Shown here piece after piece: positions 41,875 to 50,234 of a stretch of DNA of 64,000 nt. Each line of letters opens with the position of its first letter. Position 1 is the stretch's first letter. The notes beneath the pieces are model-generated. The model saw only the letters and a program-made list of their open reading frames with translations, had not been told where the DNA came from and made no database searches. This DNA comes from Streptomyces abyssalis (lineage in GTDB: Bacteria; Actinomycetota; Actinomycetes; Streptomycetales; Streptomycetaceae): assembly GCF_001751365.1 (NCBI RefSeq), contig NZ_LJGT01000038.1:50466-114465 (forward strand). The letters are read 5' to 3'. The position numbers and the translations under genes were made by a program.

Positions 41875-42804
41875 TCAGGTCCGTTCGAGCTCGACGACGC
41901 CGATGAAGTCGCTCACGGCGAGCCAGAAGTCCTTCGGGTCCCCGTACATTTCGAGCAGTTGCGGAACTGTGTGGTTCTGCGCCATACGGAGACCGCCGTT
42001 CTCGGGGAGAATGTGATCGAGGCGGCTTCCCTCGACACCGAAGGCGAACGGTTCGCCGCGCTTCGCCGCGAACTTCGTCCCGCGGAGAGCGCCACTGTGG
42101 CCGATCGTTCCCTCCACCACGGAGGGGAGAATGTAGTCGAAAACGATCCGGCTTCCCGGCGCGCACGCGGTGTCCAGCTTCTGCAGAGTCGCACGTACGG
42201 ATGCTTCGGTGAGGTAGTACGTCACTCCGAGCCAGCTCACAAAGCTCGGTTTCGCCGGGTCGAAGCCCCGCTCCACCAGACTCGTCAGCAGGTCGTCGCC
42301 GGCTTCGAAATCACAGCTCACGTACTTCACTGAAGGACCGATGGGCAGCGAGTTCTGCTGGATGATCTCTTGCTTCTTCCGCTGGATATCCGGCTTGTCG
42401 ACCTCGTAGTAGACCGTCCCGGCACCGCCCGGAGACCGCAGGGCAGTCGAATCGTATCCAGCACCCAGAATCACAACCTGAGTGCAACCGGATTCGACCG
42501 CGCGGCGGATCAGTTCATCACTGTGACGGTACCGGAGAATGATTTCTGCCGCCCAGCCGGAGAAGAGCGCATCGTAGGCGCGCGCAGCTGACATCGCGAA
42601 CATCCGCCACGAGAACATGAGGCGGTACTTGCGGTCCTGGATGAAATGGTGGGCAAACGGGTCGTCGAGTATCCGGCCCTTCTCCGGGCGGCGGCTCTCC
42701 ACCGACCGGATGAGAGCGCACATCTCCGCGGTCGAACTGTCCTTCTCGGCGCCCTTACCTCCCTGCGCAGGCAGCGTCTCAGGCCCAGGGCTTTCCGCGT
42801 TCAT
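41875..42804 (-). CDS. SAM-dependent methyltransferase of the leucine carboxyl methyltransferase family (309 aa)
   Basis: Class I methyltransferase of the PF04072 type. SAM-binding VVILGAGYDSTALRS, acidic loop VYYEVDKPDIQRKKQEII and SFVSWLGVTYYL are the family marks; N-terminal RRPEKGRILDDPFAHHFI is also typical. Such enzymes methylate carboxyl or hydroxyl groups, so a methyl ester on the polyketide acid is a reasonable guess. I chose ATG 42804 because of the ideal CAGGAGGAATTG just before it; the frame is open further upstream but without coding character. Same strand as the regulator and dehydrogenase. Confidence 0.85.
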   Translation of the reverse strand: MNAESPGPETLPAQGGKGAEKDSSTAEMCALIRSVESRRPEKGRILDDPFAHHFIQDRKYRLMFSWRMFAMSAARAYDALFSGWAAEIILRYRHSDELIRRAVESGCTQVVILGAGYDSTALRSPGGAGTVYYEVDKPDIQRKKQEIIQQNSLPIGPSVKYVSCDFEAGDDLLTSLVERGFDPAKPSFVSWLGVTYYLTEASVRATLQKLDTACAPGSRIVFDYILPSVVEGTIGHSGALRGTKFAAKRGEPFAFGVEGSRLDHILPENGGLRMAQNHTVPQLLEMYGDPKDFWLAVSDFIGVVELERT

Positions 42805-43471
42805 CAATTCCTCCTGCTGGTTACTGCGATGTCGTGAGAGGGGTACGGGACACGGGCAGTGGCTCGATCGAAGGGGCGTTCGCATGGACGTTGCCGCTCC
42901 CGTCTTATTCGCACACTGGCCTCTGTTCACACATGGACACCGGCGATTGTTTGACGCACAGTCAGAGAGTACAACTCCCCCTGGAGGCCCAGTCGTGAAG
43001 ATTTGGCAATTACCTGCCGCGCGCAACTCCGTACCGGCGGCTCCGCGCCGCTCCCGTCACGGCGTCGTGCCGGAGACACCTGGGGTCATCGCCTGGCTCG
43101 GGACGGAGAGCGGTCCGGCCCGGTAGTCCTCCGCGTGGTGATCCGAGCTGCTTCAGGATGATTCCGGTTCTGGTCCGGTGACTGGCGAATTCCCCTGGAG
43201 AGACGGTTCTTGAGCCACTTGAATCCCATTCCGTCTCCGCTGCCTTCCAGCAGGCGTCGCAGCCGGAATTCCCGGTCCTCCGACTGAACGGAAAACGGAC
43301 GAGGGGGAGACGGGCGAACGGAATGCAGCCGGTGACCGGGCCGGCTCCCGTGCTCACCAGCTGTCTCGCAACCAGCCCTTCATTCCGCCGACTCCGGGGC
43401 GTACCGCGGAGGTTCAGGAGCTCTTCGCCCGCCGGCGGGCGTTCGGGCGGCGCACCTGCCGCCCGGCCGCC
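42805..43471. other. 667-bp region without a convincing gene, right edge of the polyketide cluster
   Basis: Open frames here have no motif or ribosome site. Base composition is lower in GC than the surroundings around 42880-43030. On the minus strand TTGTAC (42974-42969), 17 bases and AACAAT (42951-42946) form a possible promoter for the methyltransferase gene, with a 142-base leader. The change in composition may mark the border of the acquired cluster. Confidence 0.4.
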
Positions 43472-44275
43472 CTACAGCACGAAGTCCACGCTCACCGGGG
43501 CGTGATCGCTCCAGCGCTCGCCATGGCTTGCGGCCCGCTCCACGACGGCCTTCACCGCCCGCCGCGCCAGGCCCGGCGTCGCCACCGCATAGTCGATGCG
43601 CCAGCCCGAGTCGTTGTCGAAGGCCCGCCCCCGGTACGACCACCACGAGTACGGCCCTGCCACGTCCGGGTGCAGCGCGCGTACGACGTCCTCGTAGCCG
43701 CCGTCCGCCGGGTCGAAGACCCGCGAGAGCCATGCCCGTTCCTCGGGCAGGAAGCCGGAGGAACGGCGGTTGGCGCGCCAGTTCTTCAAGTCCGCCTCCT
43801 GGTGCGCGATGTTCCAGTCGCCGCACACCAGCACCTCCCGCCCGTCCGCGGCAGCGCGCTCGCGCAGCTCACGCAGGTACGGGAGGAAGGCGGCCATGAA
43901 GCGTTCCTTCTGCTCCTGACGCTCGGTGCCGACGTCGCCGGACGGCAGATACAGGCTGGCGACGGTCATCCCCGGCAGATCCACCTCCGCATAGCGGCCG
44001 GAGTCCTCGAACTCCTCCGCCCCGAAGCCGATGCGCACCCGGTCGGGCTCACGCCGCGTGAGCAAGGCCACGCCGGCACGTCCCTTCGTGGCGGCAGGTG
44101 CGTACAGCGTGTGCCAGCCGTCCGGCTCCCGTACCTCGTCGGGGAGTTGGTGCTGCTCGGCGCGCACTTCCTGCAGGCACACGACGTCCGCGTCGGTGCC
44201 CGCCAGCCATTCGCGGTAGCCCTTGCGGGCGGCGGCGCGCAGCCCGTTCACGTTGATCGTCGTCACCTTCGGCAT
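43472..44275 (-). CDS. xthA: exodeoxyribonuclease III (267 aa)
   Basis: AP endonuclease/3'-5' exonuclease of base-excision repair. The EEP-fold motifs are complete: TTINVNGLRAA, Glu in VCLQEVRAE, Tyr/Asp region SLYLPSGDV, GDWNIAH, the WRIDYAVATP strand and the catalytic His in WSDHAPVSVDF. Length is normal. I chose ATG 44275 (AAGG eight bases upstream) over an in-frame GTG at 44284. It is a housekeeping gene, so the cluster edge probably lies to its left. Confidence 0.92.
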   Translation of the reverse strand: MPKVTTINVNGLRAAARKGYREWLAGTDADVVCLQEVRAEQHQLPDEVREPDGWHTLYAPAATKGRAGVALLTRREPDRVRIGFGAEEFEDSGRYAEVDLPGMTVASLYLPSGDVGTERQEQKERFMAAFLPYLRELRERAAADGREVLVCGDWNIAHQEADLKNWRANRRSSGFLPEERAWLSRVFDPADGGYEDVVRALHPDVAGPYSWWSYRGRAFDNDSGWRIDYAVATPGLARRAVKAVVERAASHGERWSDHAPVSVDFVL

Positions 44276-44342
44276 CCGGGTCACCTTACCGGTGACGTTG
44301 TGTGAAGGCGTCGGCGTTCACGCCGAGAGTGAGACGCCGCAT

Positions 44343-45418
44343 CTCGGGAGTGCCCTGGACGCCGCCTACAAGAACTTCTTCGACGCGGTCAAGGGCAGGC
44401 GGCATGGCCGCAAGGCCGGTCCTCCCCGGTACAAGTCGAGGAAGGACACCCGGCAGTCGATCCGCCTCACCACCAACGCCTTCTCCCTCCAGGACAACGG
44501 CACGGTGTACGTAGCCAAAGTCGGCAACCTCAAGGTCAAGTGGTCCCGCCAGCTTCCGGCCGCACCCACGTCCCTGACCGTCACCAAGGACCGCTCCGGC
44601 CGGTACTTCCTCAGCTTCGTCGTGGACATTGAGCCCGGCATTCTCCCTCGCCTGAAGACCGACGCAGGTCTCGACCTGGGCCTGTCCGCCTTCGCCGTCC
44701 TGTCCGACGGCAGCAAGATCGACAGCCCCCGCTTCCTGCGCCGGGCGGAGAAGAAGCTCAGGCGCGTTCAGCGGGAGCTGTCCCGCAAGGCCAAGGGTCG
44801 AAGAACCGGGCCAAGGCCCGCATCAAGGTCGCACGCCAGCACGCCAAGGTGGCGGACCGACGCCGGGACTGGCACCACAAGGCATCGACACAGATCATTC
44901 GCGACAACCAAGCGGTGTACGTGGAAGACCTCGCGGTGTCCAGCCTCGGCAGCACCCGGCTCGCCAAGTCCGTGCACGACGCGGGATGGTCCGCGTTCGT
45001 CGGCATGCTGGAGTACAAGGCGGTCAAGCACGGCCGCACGTTCGCCAAAGTGGACCGGGCCTTCCCGTCCTCTCAGCTCTGCTCGGCCTGCGGAATCCGG
45101 GACGGCCACAAGCCCCTGCACGTCAGGGAATGGACGTGCCGCAAGTGCGCCACTGTGCACGACCGCGACCACAACGCAGCACGTAACGTCCTTTTCGAAG
45201 GACGCCGAATCGTCGCCACCGGACGGGTGGAGACGCTAAACGCCTCGTGGAGCGCCGGTAAGACCAGGACAACAGTCCCGGCACAGCGTGGTGAAGCAGG
45301 AAGCCCCCGGAGGGGTCAGCCGACCCCGACCGGATTCGCTGGCTTCAAGGCCAGCGAGCACGTCAAGATGCGTGCATGCGAATCGTCCGTGTGCCCTACG
45401 ACCATCCGGAAGCGATGA
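44343..45418 (+). pseudogene. tnpB: decayed IS605-family tnpB (RNA-guided nuclease), 5' truncated and frameshifted
   Basis: Remnant of a TnpB gene. The N-terminal ~100 residues are missing; homology starts at LGSALDAAYKNFF. RuvC Asp (GLDLGLSAFAVLSDG) lies in the first frame. A one-base deletion near 44797 (after SRKAKG) moves the rest (KNRAKARIKVARQHAKVADR onward) to another frame, which still carries the RuvC Glu (YVEDLAVSSL), the zinc ribbon (CSACGIRDG and CRKCATVHDRD) and the final Asp (DRDHNAARN). The second frame runs to 45418, past the expected TnpB C-terminus and into the GNAT gene. No TnpA partner is present. The element lies between xthA and the GNAT gene. Confidence 0.88.
45300..45368 (+). 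ncRNA. candidate omega-RNA/right-end hairpins of the tnpB remnant
   Basis: Two hairpins follow the TnpB-coding part: GGGGTC-AGCC-GACCCC (45312-45327) and CGCTGGC-TTCAAG-GCCAGCG (45337-45356), then GCACGTCAAG. IS605-type right ends carry such structures, which form the scaffold of the TnpB guide RNA; the guide would start just after the element end. Identification is by position and structure only. Confidence 0.35.
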
Positions 45419-45852
45419 AGCTGAACGACGCCGTGCAGCAGGAGTACGCGGAGCGTTACGGCGACGAGGGCGACATCACACCGCTCGACCCCGCGATGTT
45501 CGAACCGCCGCGGGGCCTCTACCTGATGGCGTACGACGAGGACGAGCGCCCCGTGGCGACCGGCGGCTGGCGCACTCAGAACCGCAACGACGAGGGGTAC
45601 GCCGACGGCGACGCCGAGATCAAGCGGATGTTCGTGGTGCGCGAGGCGCGCGGACGCGGGCTCGCCCGGCTGATTCTCGCCGCGCTGGAGGACGACGCGC
45701 GGGCCGCGGGCCGCACCCGCATGGTGCTGGAGACGGGCACGATGCAGCCCGAGGCGATCGGTCTGTACACGTCCTCCGGCTACGAGCCCACCGAGAAGTT
45801 CGGCCTCTACCGCTTCGAGACAGCGAGCCGCTGCTACGCCAAACCGCTCTGA
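45376..45852 (+). CDS. GNAT-family N-acetyltransferase (158 aa)
   Basis: Acetyl-CoA-dependent acyltransferase. The central strand and motif A are clear: AEIKRMFVVREARGRGLARLIL (R-x-x-G-x-G/A pyrophosphate loop), followed by a MVLETGTMQPEAIGLYTSSGY motif B. Substrate unknown. The start ATG 45376 lies eight bases after the presumed end of the tnpB element, so the element may have replaced the native promoter and ribosome site; none is visible. It overlaps the convergent AT-like gene by 19 bp. Confidence 0.85.
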   Translation: MRIVRVPYDHPEAMKLNDAVQQEYAERYGDEGDITPLDPAMFEPPRGLYLMAYDEDERPVATGGWRTQNRNDEGYADGDAEIKRMFVVREARGRGLARLILAALEDDARAAGRTRMVLETGTMQPEAIGLYTSSGYEPTEKFGLYRFETASRCYAKPL

Positions 45853-46676
45853 CCCGGGGGCAGTTCGGATTCCACCTCCGGCGAGGGGCCACCACCACGG
45901 GCGGACTCGGCACCTCCCGGCCTCGCGAGCTCCGCCGCCTCCGCGATGCCGTGCTCCTCCACCGACACCGCCCGCACGCCCGGCAGTCCGGCCGTCGCCA
46001 GCTGCTCCGTCAGGGCACGTCCCGGCGGCAGCTCCACGCAGCAGTCCACCCTTTCCTCCGCGAGCGCCGACATCGCCTCCGCCCAGCGCAGGGGCCTGGC
46101 CGCGGACCAGGCCAGGTCGTCGAAGACGGCGTTCGTGTCGCCGAACAGGGACCGCCCCTGCACTGCGCCGACGTAACGCACCGACTGCGGGCGCCTCTTG
46201 ACCGTCGCCAGGTGCTGGGCGAGCCGGATGGCGACGTCGCTCTCCGGCCCGTTCGTGCTCTCCGCCTCATGGAGCAGCTCGCCCCGCAGCCGTACGGCGC
46301 GCAGCGCCTCCTCGAAGGTGAGGACGTCCGCGAGCACGGCCGCCGCGTATCCGCCGGTGCCGTGGCCGGCGACGTACGAGGGCCGCACCTCCTCGTCCTC
46401 GATCAGCGCACGCGCACCCGCGACGCCCGCGATCAGCAGCGCCAAGTGGCAGGCCACCGGGGAGCGTTCGAGCGCCTCCTCGGAGTCCAGCTCGACGATG
46501 CCGTCCGCGTACTCCCTGCCGGCGGCGCCGTCCTCCGTGCCCGTACGCGATGCGAGGCTTCGCAGAGCCCAGTCCGCCTCGGCCAGTACGGTCGCGGACG
46601 CCGCGGTGTCGGGCAGCCGGTGCAGCATGCCGGGACGCTGCGAACCCCGGCCGGGGAAGAGGAACGCGATGCTCAT
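45834..46676 (-). CDS. acyltransferase-like protein lacking catalytic residues (280 aa)
   Basis: FabD/MdcH-related by the opening IAFLFPGRGSQRPGM, the region VAGHGTGGYAAAVLADVLTFEEAL, a RLRGELLHEAE helix and the closing CCVELPPGRALTEQL. The nucleophile elbow reads G-H-G-T-G, so the catalytic Ser is Gly. The ferredoxin-like subdomain and the following F-H-S histidine are also missing: the chain passes from RLRGELLHEAEST straight to AIRLAQHLATVKRR. It can hardly be a transacylase; a binding or regulatory role is possible. ATG 46676 is the internal start chosen over a longer frame with poor composition. It is outside the PKS cluster, beyond xthA and tnpB. Confidence 0.7.
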   Translation of the reverse strand: MSIAFLFPGRGSQRPGMLHRLPDTAASATVLAEADWALRSLASRTGTEDGAAGREYADGIVELDSEEALERSPVACHLALLIAGVAGARALIEDEEVRPSYVAGHGTGGYAAAVLADVLTFEEALRAVRLRGELLHEAESTNGPESDVAIRLAQHLATVKRRPQSVRYVGAVQGRSLFGDTNAVFDDLAWSAARPLRWAEAMSALAEERVDCCVELPPGRALTEQLATAGLPGVRAVSVEEHGIAEAAELARPGGAESARGGGPSPEVESELPPGQSGLA

Positions 46677-46896
46677 GGGGTCAGCCTGGCCCGCAGCGCG
46701 CCCGTGGCGCCAATCGGCCCCACCCGCGGGTGACCTCGAACTCCCTTGCCCACAGCGGCGGAACACCCGTACGGGCACCTCCGCCTGCCCTCACCGGCGA
46801 ACTCGCGGGGCTCCGCGCTCGTCCGGCCTCCCCCGGTCCCCCGCAGGACGTGCCGTAACCGCTGCGGCACCGGGCCGTCCGTGTGAGGGTGACCCC

Positions 46897-47706
46897 ATGC
46901 ACACTCCCGAGGACCCCTCACTGGCGGAGAAGATCCGGGCAGACACCGCGCATTCGGCGCGTGTGTGGAACTACCTGCTGGGCGGCCGTGACAACTTCCG
47001 GCCGGACCGGGACGCGGGAGACATCGTCCTCAAGCTCTTCCCGGGCATCGCCCGTCTCGCCCGCCTGCAGCGGCGCTTCCTGTCACGTGCGGTGCGATAC
47101 CTGGCCGCCGAAGCCGGCATACGCCAATTCCTCGACGTGGGCACGGGGTTGCCGACGGTGGACAATACGCACGAGGTCGCACAGCGTGTGGCCCCGGAGA
47201 GCAGGATCGTCTACGTCGACAACGACCCGCTGGTACTCGTTCACGCGCAGGCCCTCCTCACCAGCAGCCGGGAAGGTGCCTGCGACTACATCGACGCGGA
47301 CGTCCGCGACCCCGCCACGATCCTCGAAGCGGCAAGCAGGACGCTGGACTTCGGCGAGCCCGTGGCGCTGACGCTGCTCGGCACGGTCGGCCAGATCCCC
47401 GACTCCGACGACCCCTCGTCGGTGGTGGCACGGCTCATGGAACCGCTGCCGTCCGGGAGCCACCTGGCGCTGAGCGACGGCACCGACACCAACGAGGTCC
47501 TCAACGAGGCGATCGCCGCGTACAACGCGAACTCCGCCGGCTCCTACCATCTGCGCAGCGCGGATCACATCGCCGGCTTCTTCGACGGCCTCGACGTGGT
47601 GGAGCCCGGCATCGTCACCACCTCCGGCTGGCGCCCGGACGCAGCCGATCCGCAGGAGGGCCCGGGCCTGGTGGACGCCGTCTGCGGCGTCGGCCGCAAG
47701 CCGTGA
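46897..47706 (+). CDS. DUF574-family SAM-dependent methyltransferase, second copy (269 aa)
   Basis: Same family as the gene at 1333-2151: N-terminal ARVWNYLLGGRDNFRPDRD, SAM-type FLDVGTGLPTVDNTHEVAQ, IVYVDNDPLVLVHA and the terminal GVGRKP. Length is normal. The start ATG 46897 has GAGGGTGA upstream. It is divergent from the dead acyltransferase gene (220-bp gap, presumably both promoters). Function is unknown for the family. Confidence 0.87.
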   Translation: MHTPEDPSLAEKIRADTAHSARVWNYLLGGRDNFRPDRDAGDIVLKLFPGIARLARLQRRFLSRAVRYLAAEAGIRQFLDVGTGLPTVDNTHEVAQRVAPESRIVYVDNDPLVLVHAQALLTSSREGACDYIDADVRDPATILEAASRTLDFGEPVALTLLGTVGQIPDSDDPSSVVARLMEPLPSGSHLALSDGTDTNEVLNEAIAAYNANSAGSYHLRSADHIAGFFDGLDVVEPGIVTTSGWRPDAADPQEGPGLVDAVCGVGRKP

Positions 47707-47884
47707 CCCACCGCGCGCGGCCCTCGGCACGAACGGCGTGCGCGTGCGCTGGTTCCCGGCACCGGGGCGGGGTCTCCGGCGCGCCCACGCACCGGGCCCG
47801 CACCCGGGATCGAGCGCCGGCATCGAGCCCCGGGAGACCCACGCACCGGTGCGCAAAGCGCCGCCGCGTGCTTCCATCATTGTC

Positions 47885-48811
47885 ATGACCATGAAGCGCC
47901 GTCACCTCCTCCGCGGCACAGCCGCACTCACCCTCACCGCGCTGCTCGGCGGAACCACGGCCGCCGCGGCGTACGCCGCACCCGGCGCCGGCCGGTCCGC
48001 GGCAGCCGCCGGGCCCGACGCCTGGATGTCGCAGCTCCCCGACCGCGTACTGCTGCGGGAGCTGACCGTTCCGGGCACCCACAACTCCGGTGCCCTGCAC
48101 GGCGGTCCGTGGGCCGAGTGCCAGAACACGCCCATCGCCGAGCAGCTCTCGTCCGGCATCCGGTTCCTCGACATCCGCTGCCGCCTCTTCGACGGCTCGT
48201 TCGCCATCCACCACGGCCCGGCCTACCAGCACCTCAACTTCGACGACGTACTGGGCACCTGCCGCGACTTCCTGGCGTCCCGGCCGTCCGAGACGGTCCT
48301 GATGCGGGTGAAGCAGGAGTACTCGGAGGAGACCGCGGAGCACTTCCGTACCGTCTTCGAGGACTATCTGGACGGACGCGGCTGGCGCTCCCTCTTCCGG
48401 CTCGACCCCGCACTGCCGGACCTGGGAGACGCCCGCGGCAAGGTCGTGCTGCTCGGCGACTCCGACGGACTGCCCGGCGTGCGCTACGGCGATCCGCAGC
48501 TCTTCGACATCCAGGACGCCTACAACGACGAACCGGGTGCCAAGTACCCGCTGATCGAGGACCACTTCCGCAAGGCAGTCGCCCAACCCGGCAAGCTCTA
48601 CGTCAACTTCGTCAGCACCGCTGCCTATCTGCCGCCCCGGTCCAACGCGGACCGTCTCAACCCACGCGTACGTGACCTGCTCGGCTCACCGGAGAACGCC
48701 GCGTGGCGGGGCCTCGGCATCGTGCCCATGGACTACCCGAACGAGCACGGACTCACCGAGGCCCTGCTGAAGCACCAGCCGTCGACGGCCGGTCACGTCA
48801 CCGCTGTTTGA
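47885..48811 (+). CDS. secreted PI-PLC-like phosphodiesterase, probable Tat substrate (308 aa)
   Basis: Phosphatidylinositol-specific phospholipase C X-domain protein. The two general acid/base histidines are in TVPGTHNSGAL and FAIHHGPAYQH. Arg and Asp partners are in IRFLDIRCRLFDGS. The N-terminus KRRHLLRGTAALTLTALLGG has a twin Arg followed by a hydrophobic core and an A-x-A-type site (AYAAPGA), so it is exported, probably by Tat. It likely cleaves phosphoinositides or GPI-type lipids outside the cell. Start ATG 47885; a second ATG two codons later is possible. Overlaps the convergent gene by 14 bp. Confidence 0.88.
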   Translation: MTMKRRHLLRGTAALTLTALLGGTTAAAAYAAPGAGRSAAAAGPDAWMSQLPDRVLLRELTVPGTHNSGALHGGPWAECQNTPIAEQLSSGIRFLDIRCRLFDGSFAIHHGPAYQHLNFDDVLGTCRDFLASRPSETVLMRVKQEYSEETAEHFRTVFEDYLDGRGWRSLFRLDPALPDLGDARGKVVLLGDSDGLPGVRYGDPQLFDIQDAYNDEPGAKYPLIEDHFRKAVAQPGKLYVNFVSTAAYLPPRSNADRLNPRVRDLLGSPENAAWRGLGIVPMDYPNEHGLTEALLKHQPSTAGHVTAV

Positions 48812-49100
48812 TCTTTTCGCGCTTCACCTCCAGATTCACGAAGCGCGGCTCGCCGACGCACAGCGCACGTGCCTGATCGGCCACCTGCTGCGTCTCCGGG
48901 AGCTGGCTGTTCTCCATCGCCTTCTGGTACGAGGGGAATTCGACGATGTCCACGTAGTGGGTGGGCTTGTCGCGGTCCTGTGCGTGCATCTCGTGCAGCA
49001 CGGTCCGCTTGCCCTCGGTGACCTTCATCCACTGTTCGAAGACGGCATCCAGCTCGTCGGCGTGGTTCGTCTCGTACTCGATGATCTGGACGAATGTCAT
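48798..49100 (-). CDS. small dimeric alpha/beta-barrel-like protein (100 aa)
   Basis: Short protein beginning MTFVQIIEYETNHADELDAV, followed by a WMKVTEGKRTVLHEMHAQDRD helix-strand pattern and IVEFPSYQKAMENSQ. It looks like a ferredoxin-like stress-responsive or ABM-type barrel of Streptomyces. No cofactor site is seen, and a catalytic role cannot be claimed. It lies 40 bp downstream of the SCO4226-like gene on the same strand, probably in one operon. ATG 49100 is preceded by GGGAGG. Confidence 0.7.
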   Translation of the reverse strand: MTFVQIIEYETNHADELDAVFEQWMKVTEGKRTVLHEMHAQDRDKPTHYVDIVEFPSYQKAMENSQLPETQQVADQARALCVGEPRFVNLEVKREKIKQR

Positions 49101-49140
49101 TGGATGGCCTCCCGTCGTGGCCGGTCGCGATCGTACGGGG

Positions 49141-49389
49141 TCAGACACTGAGCGGCACCGAGTGGATCTCGTCCACGGAGTGCCCGGCCCGCTCGTGGGC
49201 GCGCCGTACGGCCTGCGCGGACGGCGCCTCGGACAGGCAGAACACCGTCCCCGACTCCGGATCGGCCCAGGCGTGCTCGAAGTGAACGCCCTCGGCATGC
49301 TCGGCCGCGAGATCGGCCCGGTGGGCGTTGTCGAGCTGCTCGGCGGTGATGCCGCTCATCCCGCGATGGACGTCCATGAATCTGGGCAC
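49141..49389 (-). CDS. SCO4226-like nickel-binding protein, DUF4242 (82 aa)
   Basis: Small ferredoxin-like protein of the DUF4242 family, whose Streptomyces coelicolor member SCO4226 binds nickel. The whole chain matches the family pattern: FMDVHRGMSGITAEQLDNAH, GVHFEHAWADPESGTVFCLS and RRAHERAGHSVDEIHSVPL, with several His and one Cys as potential ligands. GTG 49389 is chosen because GGAGG precedes it and it gives the family length; the frame is open 20 codons further. Upstream partner of the 100-aa gene. Confidence 0.85.
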   Translation of the reverse strand: MPRFMDVHRGMSGITAEQLDNAHRADLAAEHAEGVHFEHAWADPESGTVFCLSEAPSAQAVRRAHERAGHSVDEIHSVPLSV

Positions 49390-49621
49390 AGCTCTCCACC
49401 TCCGGCGGCCGTGGTGAGGACCCCGGTGGGAGCCCGGTCGGGGCCCCACTCACTCCATGGTGCTACCGGTGGATGAAAACCCCCAAACCTGCATGCAACG
49501 CCCATAGAACGCCGGTCGGCGCGGGCGGCACCCGGAACCCTTCACACCGGTGACAAAGACGACCGCGCGCCGCAGGCGGGGCCTAGAGTCATGACGCCTT
49601 TTCCGTTCCAGGGGAGCGCTG

Positions 49622-50155
49622 ATGAAAGACCAGTCGCCACCGGCCGAGAGCAAGACCGAGACCAAGAGCGAGAGCGAGACCGACAGCACCCAGCGGCGCG
49701 ACGAGGGGGCGCCACTGGGAATCCTGTCGTGGCGGCCCGGCAGGCTCGTCATCGCCGTGATCGCGGCGGTCGCGGTGGTCGCGGCGGTCTCCACTGCGCT
49801 TGTGTTCGGTGGTGACTCAGGTACCGCCACCGTGGCGAAGTCCTCCAAGCCCCCGACGGTGGAGAAGCTGGCCTCGGCGCTGAAGTGCAAGGCCGACATC
49901 CAGAAGAAGGTCGAGGACTACCGCCTGGGAGTCTGCACGGCCAAGAAGACGAAGTACACGTTCGTCACCTTCAAGGACAACAGGGCCAAGCGCGGCTGGC
50001 TGGACTTCTCCAAGGACTACGGCGGCACCTACCTCGTCGGCTCCCGGTGGATCGTGGTGACGGACGCGCCGTCGAAACTCGGACCGATCCAGGGGAAGTG
50101 GGGCGGGACCGTCGAACGCGGCAAGAACCACGGCCAGGGCCACGGCCGCAACTGA
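49622..50155 (+). CDS. membrane-anchored hypothetical protein (177 aa)
   Basis: Single-pass protein. The first 40 residues are hydrophilic (Lys/Glu/Thr/Ser-rich), a clear membrane helix spans about 42-64 (RLVIAVIAAVAVVAAVSTAL), and the rest is extracellular with two cysteines (residues 88 and 103, in LKCKADIQ and LGVCTAKK) that could form a disulfide. The C-terminus is rich in His, Gly and Asn. No family recognised; it resembles many actinomycete secreted/anchored proteins of about 110-aa beta domains. GGGGAG before ATG 49622. Confidence 0.8.
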   Translation: MKDQSPPAESKTETKSESETDSTQRRDEGAPLGILSWRPGRLVIAVIAAVAVVAAVSTALVFGGDSGTATVAKSSKPPTVEKLASALKCKADIQKKVEDYRLGVCTAKKTKYTFVTFKDNRAKRGWLDFSKDYGGTYLVGSRWIVVTDAPSKLGPIQGKWGGTVERGKNHGQGHGRN

Positions 50156-50234
50156 CCCCGCGGACGCTCCGGCCCCCGGCCTGCCGGCCTCCCGGCCCTC
50201 GCTCGGCGCCCGGCCTCAGCACCGCTGAACACCC

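Noticed and set aside
43010..43357. 115-codon minus-strand frame at the cluster edge
   Set aside because: No ribosome site, no recognisable motif and non-coding-like composition.
45834..46676. Second malonyl transacylase of the polyketide pathway
   Set aside because: It lacks the Ser and His of the family and lies beyond xthA and the tnpB remnant.
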